A stretch of 6,080 bases of DNA, from positions 1-6,080 of the forward strand of contig CABURG010000104.1 of the NCBI GenBank assembly GCA_902493835.1, given 5' to 3'. Position numbers and translations under genes: made by a program. This DNA is from an uncultured Collinsella sp. (GTDB taxonomy: Bacteria; Actinomycetota; Coriobacteriia; Coriobacteriales; Coriobacteriaceae). The notes beneath the pieces are model-generated. The model saw only the letters and a list, made by a program, of their open reading frames with translations, ran no database searches and was not told the origin of the DNA. This document shows positions 5,301 through 6,080 of this stretch, one piece after another; positions within the stretch are counted from its first letter, which is position 1; every line of letters starts with the position of its first letter.

Positions 5301-5934
5301 CCAGATCAACAACCTGGGCCCTGTGAACCAGGTTGCCATGGAGGAGTACGAGCAGCTCAAGCGCCGCGCCGATTACATCGAGGAGCAGCTGGCCGATCTT
5401 GAGAGCGCACGCAAGGCGCTCACCAAGATCACGGTGGCCATCGACCGCAAGATGCGTAAAGCCTTCCTGGTGACCTTTGAGAAGGTCGATGCGAACTTCC
5501 GCGAGATCTTCGCCATGCTGTTCCCGGGTGGCCAGGCACATCTGGAGATGACCGATCCCGAGCATCCGGCCGAGACAGGCATCGAGGTCGTGGCGCAGCC
5601 GCGTGGCAAGCGCATCAGCAAGATGATGCTCATGTCGGGCGGCGAGAAGAGCCTGACGGCGCTCGCCCTGCTCTTTGCCGTGTATCGCACGCGTACGGTG
5701 CCGTTCTATGTGCTGGACGAGGTCGAGGCGGCACTCGATGACGCCAACCTGTCCAAGCTCATCGGCGCGCTCGATGTTTTGCGTTCCGATACGCAGCTCT
5801 TGGTTATCTCGCATCAGCGCCGTACTATGGAGGACGCTGACGTCCTCTACGGCGTCTCGATGCAAGCCGACGGCGTCAGCCGCGTCGTCTCGCAAAAACT
5901 CGATCGCGAAACCGGAAAGGTCGTGAATGCATAA
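2398..5934 (+). CDS. smc: Chromosome partition/condensin ATPase SMC
   Basis: SMC is the core ATPase of the bacterial condensin (with ScpA and ScpB), which extrudes DNA loops and helps separate sister chromosomes. At 1178 residues it is full length. In order: N-terminal half-head with MYLKSLTLKGFKSF, Walker A GPNGSGKSN (31-39), R-loop arginine in LRG (57) and Q-loop Gln143 (SIISQGKLDAIL); a first coiled-coil arm from about 165 to 505, very rich in Glu, Arg, Leu and Ala; a hinge from about 515 to 655 (GRLGDVLEAP, YVVDDLAAAL, VTPDGARVSCGG); a second arm to about 1020 with the NNLGPVNQVAMEEYE element near 971-985; and a C-terminal half-head with the ABC signature LMSGGEKS (Ser1080), Walker B YVLDE (Asp1107-Glu1108), D-loop ALDDAN and switch His1139 in ISHQ. 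All ATPase residues are present. The hinge glycine cluster GGxxxGG reads GGLVRVG (648-654), with Val653 replacing one glycine. The stop overlaps the ftsY start by 1 nt (TAATG). Confidence 0.97.
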   Translation: MYLKSLTLKGFKSFADRAHMSFEPGLTVIVGPNGSGKSNISDSILWVLGEQSAKQLRGQAMEDVIFSGSSARKPVGVAEVTLVLDNSDHMLPVDFDEVAITRRMYRSGESEYLINSSPCRLMDIQDILHDSGLGKDTHSIISQGKLDAILQSRSEERRALIEEAAGISKHKRRKERALKKIKSMDEHLTRARDINKEIARQLRPLERQVDRARKYKELSSRANELTQMLAVDELRSLQSQWNDLESRSKEGAAELELAQYRLSEKERELEKLQVMLEEKGLFVGDLGEQRRHMQDVVGRINSDMRLLEEKGHNMVSRLSDMRGQISSSEHQRRRVVEELEDARAQLEEVTGAHMQAQDDVDAAGPAAAELHERRVALDNQISQLTREQRDVQRVADNAALELAKVKDSLSNAEVEDNMYASRLEQIDEQLEEVTASLESRRDRAEELEGALDQARQAQVDAREATEVARAALKDLRNRESEARNKLSEVRSELASQKKLDARMADSSPLVSRLMGALGDDVSGRLGDVLEAPRELEGLVEQLLAGDIDALLFDDAATLERAGRAALDQKKASGEALLMARGVSGSAAAEGAAGSRLVDRLSVRSGYGPVVEALLGGYYVVDDLAAALAAPVVDGVTYVTPDGARVSCGGLVRVGLDAGEASGALERKRRIRELEGLEPDLAAVFEHVSDQVVEANAAVEEARAAEGDAAGEIARLEGERRSLLSEIGRLEQSANNAEVERVRISKRREQAAEAVRAARPRVDELTRSRDEARAQASDLGLQIAEANDELDRVRRDDSEAAGKLADAKVRLAQTSERLRSLKGRVPDLEHRLEGIDRRIRGTRQASRSLELLRLRVDPMHERYSALLERASDWAARLRDQASLEEADSASLKKTIEDAKAEVARAKERVDAATATQNEFKVARGKLEVQVEAAIKAITADGTTVLEEALMLPAPTDRDAAERELNQLVRQINNLGPVNQVAMEEYEQLKRRADYIEEQLADLESARKALTKITVAIDRKMRKAFLVTFEKVDANFREIFAMLFPGGQAHLEMTDPEHPAETGIEVVAQPRGKRISKMMLMSGGEKSLTALALLFAVYRTRTVPFYVLDEVEAALDDANLSKLIGALDVLRSDTQLLVISHQRRTMEDADVLYGVSMQADGVSRVVSQKLDRETGKVVNA

Positions 5935-6080
5935 TGGGATTCTTCGATGCTCTCTCGCGCGGACTTGAACGCAGCCGCGAGGCCCTCAACGAGGTCTTTT
6001 ATTTTGGCGGCGAGGTCGACGAGGATTTTTGGGAGGACCTTGAGGACACTCTCGTCATGGGTGACATGGGTGCCGAGGTC
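5934..6080 (+). CDS. ftsY: SRP receptor FtsY, N-terminal part (cut by window end)
   Basis: FtsY is the membrane-associated GTPase receptor for the signal recognition particle, delivering ribosomes making membrane proteins to the translocon. Only the first 49 codons are in the window. They begin MGFFDALSRGLERSREALNE, matching the family's amphipathic first helix (x-L-F-x-x-L-x-x-G-L-x-x-T-R/S-x-x-L) that binds lipid, and continue with VDEDFWEDLEDTLVMGDMG, the N-domain pattern (I-D-E-x-x-x-E-E-L-E-x-x-L-I-x-A-D-V-G). There is almost no acidic A domain, unlike the long E. coli protein, as in Gram-positive FtsY proteins. The GTPase G domain lies beyond the window. The ATG overlaps the smc TAA by one base; the nearest purine-rich site, GGAAAGG at 5914-5920, is 13 nt away, so translation is probably coupled to smc. 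A related Ffh start is less likely because the smc-ftsY order is classic. Confidence 0.92.
   Translation, partial: MGFFDALSRGLERSREALNEVFYFGGEVDEDFWEDLEDTLVMGDMGAEV

Noticed and set aside
4111..5895. 594-codon open frame on the minus strand, antisense to smc
   Set aside because: It lies fully inside smc, whose ATPase motifs are intact. Its product is a Leu/Ala/Arg/His-rich shadow without recognisable motifs, as expected when GC-rich codons with few minus-strand stops are read backwards.

Overview
The window is a dense, single-strand stretch of conserved housekeeping genes from a GC-rich bacterium. Everything reads on the + strand in the order rpmF (L32) - plsX - acpP - rnc - smc - ftsY (5' part only). 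The gene order is a reduced version of the Bacillus-type plsX-fabD-fabG-acpP-rnc-smc-ftsY cluster, with rpmF at the front as in many bacteria. High GC at third codon positions (CTC, GAG, GCC and CGC dominate), a strong AAGGAGG-type Shine-Dalgarno usage, an L32 with a four-cysteine zinc site, and the gene order together suggest an actinobacterium of the Coriobacteriia, for example a Collinsella-like organism. That assignment is inference from composition and style; no database was searched.

Layout: bases 1-193 carry the ribosome-binding site and the whole rpmF gene, which is short (59 codons plus stop). Bases 194-281 hold a palindrome and a convincing intrinsic terminator/attenuator whose T-tract ends just before the plsX ribosome-binding site. 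plsX occupies 282-1301. Bases 1302-1415 form a structured leader before acpP, with two palindromes, a TAGAAT -10-like box and a possible pseudoknot. acpP (1416-1658), rnc (1662-2387), smc (2398-5934) and ftsY (from 5934) then follow with gaps of 3 nt, 10 nt and a 1-nt overlap, which is typical of one translationally coupled transcript. The start codons are ATG (rpmF, plsX, acpP, ftsY), TTG (rnc) and GTG (smc); all five complete genes end in TAA.

Function: PlsX makes acyl-phosphate from acyl-ACP for phospholipid synthesis, and AcpP is the acyl carrier. RNase III processes double-stranded RNA, including rRNA precursors. SMC organises and separates chromosomes. FtsY is the receptor that brings signal-recognition-particle/ribosome complexes to the membrane. 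The cluster therefore ties lipid supply, ribosome and RNA maturation, chromosome segregation and membrane-protein delivery into what looks like a growth-linked operon.

I see no mobile element, CRISPR array, tRNA, rRNA or novel defence-type system. The points most worth a second look are an Asn in place of a usually conserved metal-binding Asp in RNase III, and the structured leaders ahead of plsX and acpP.
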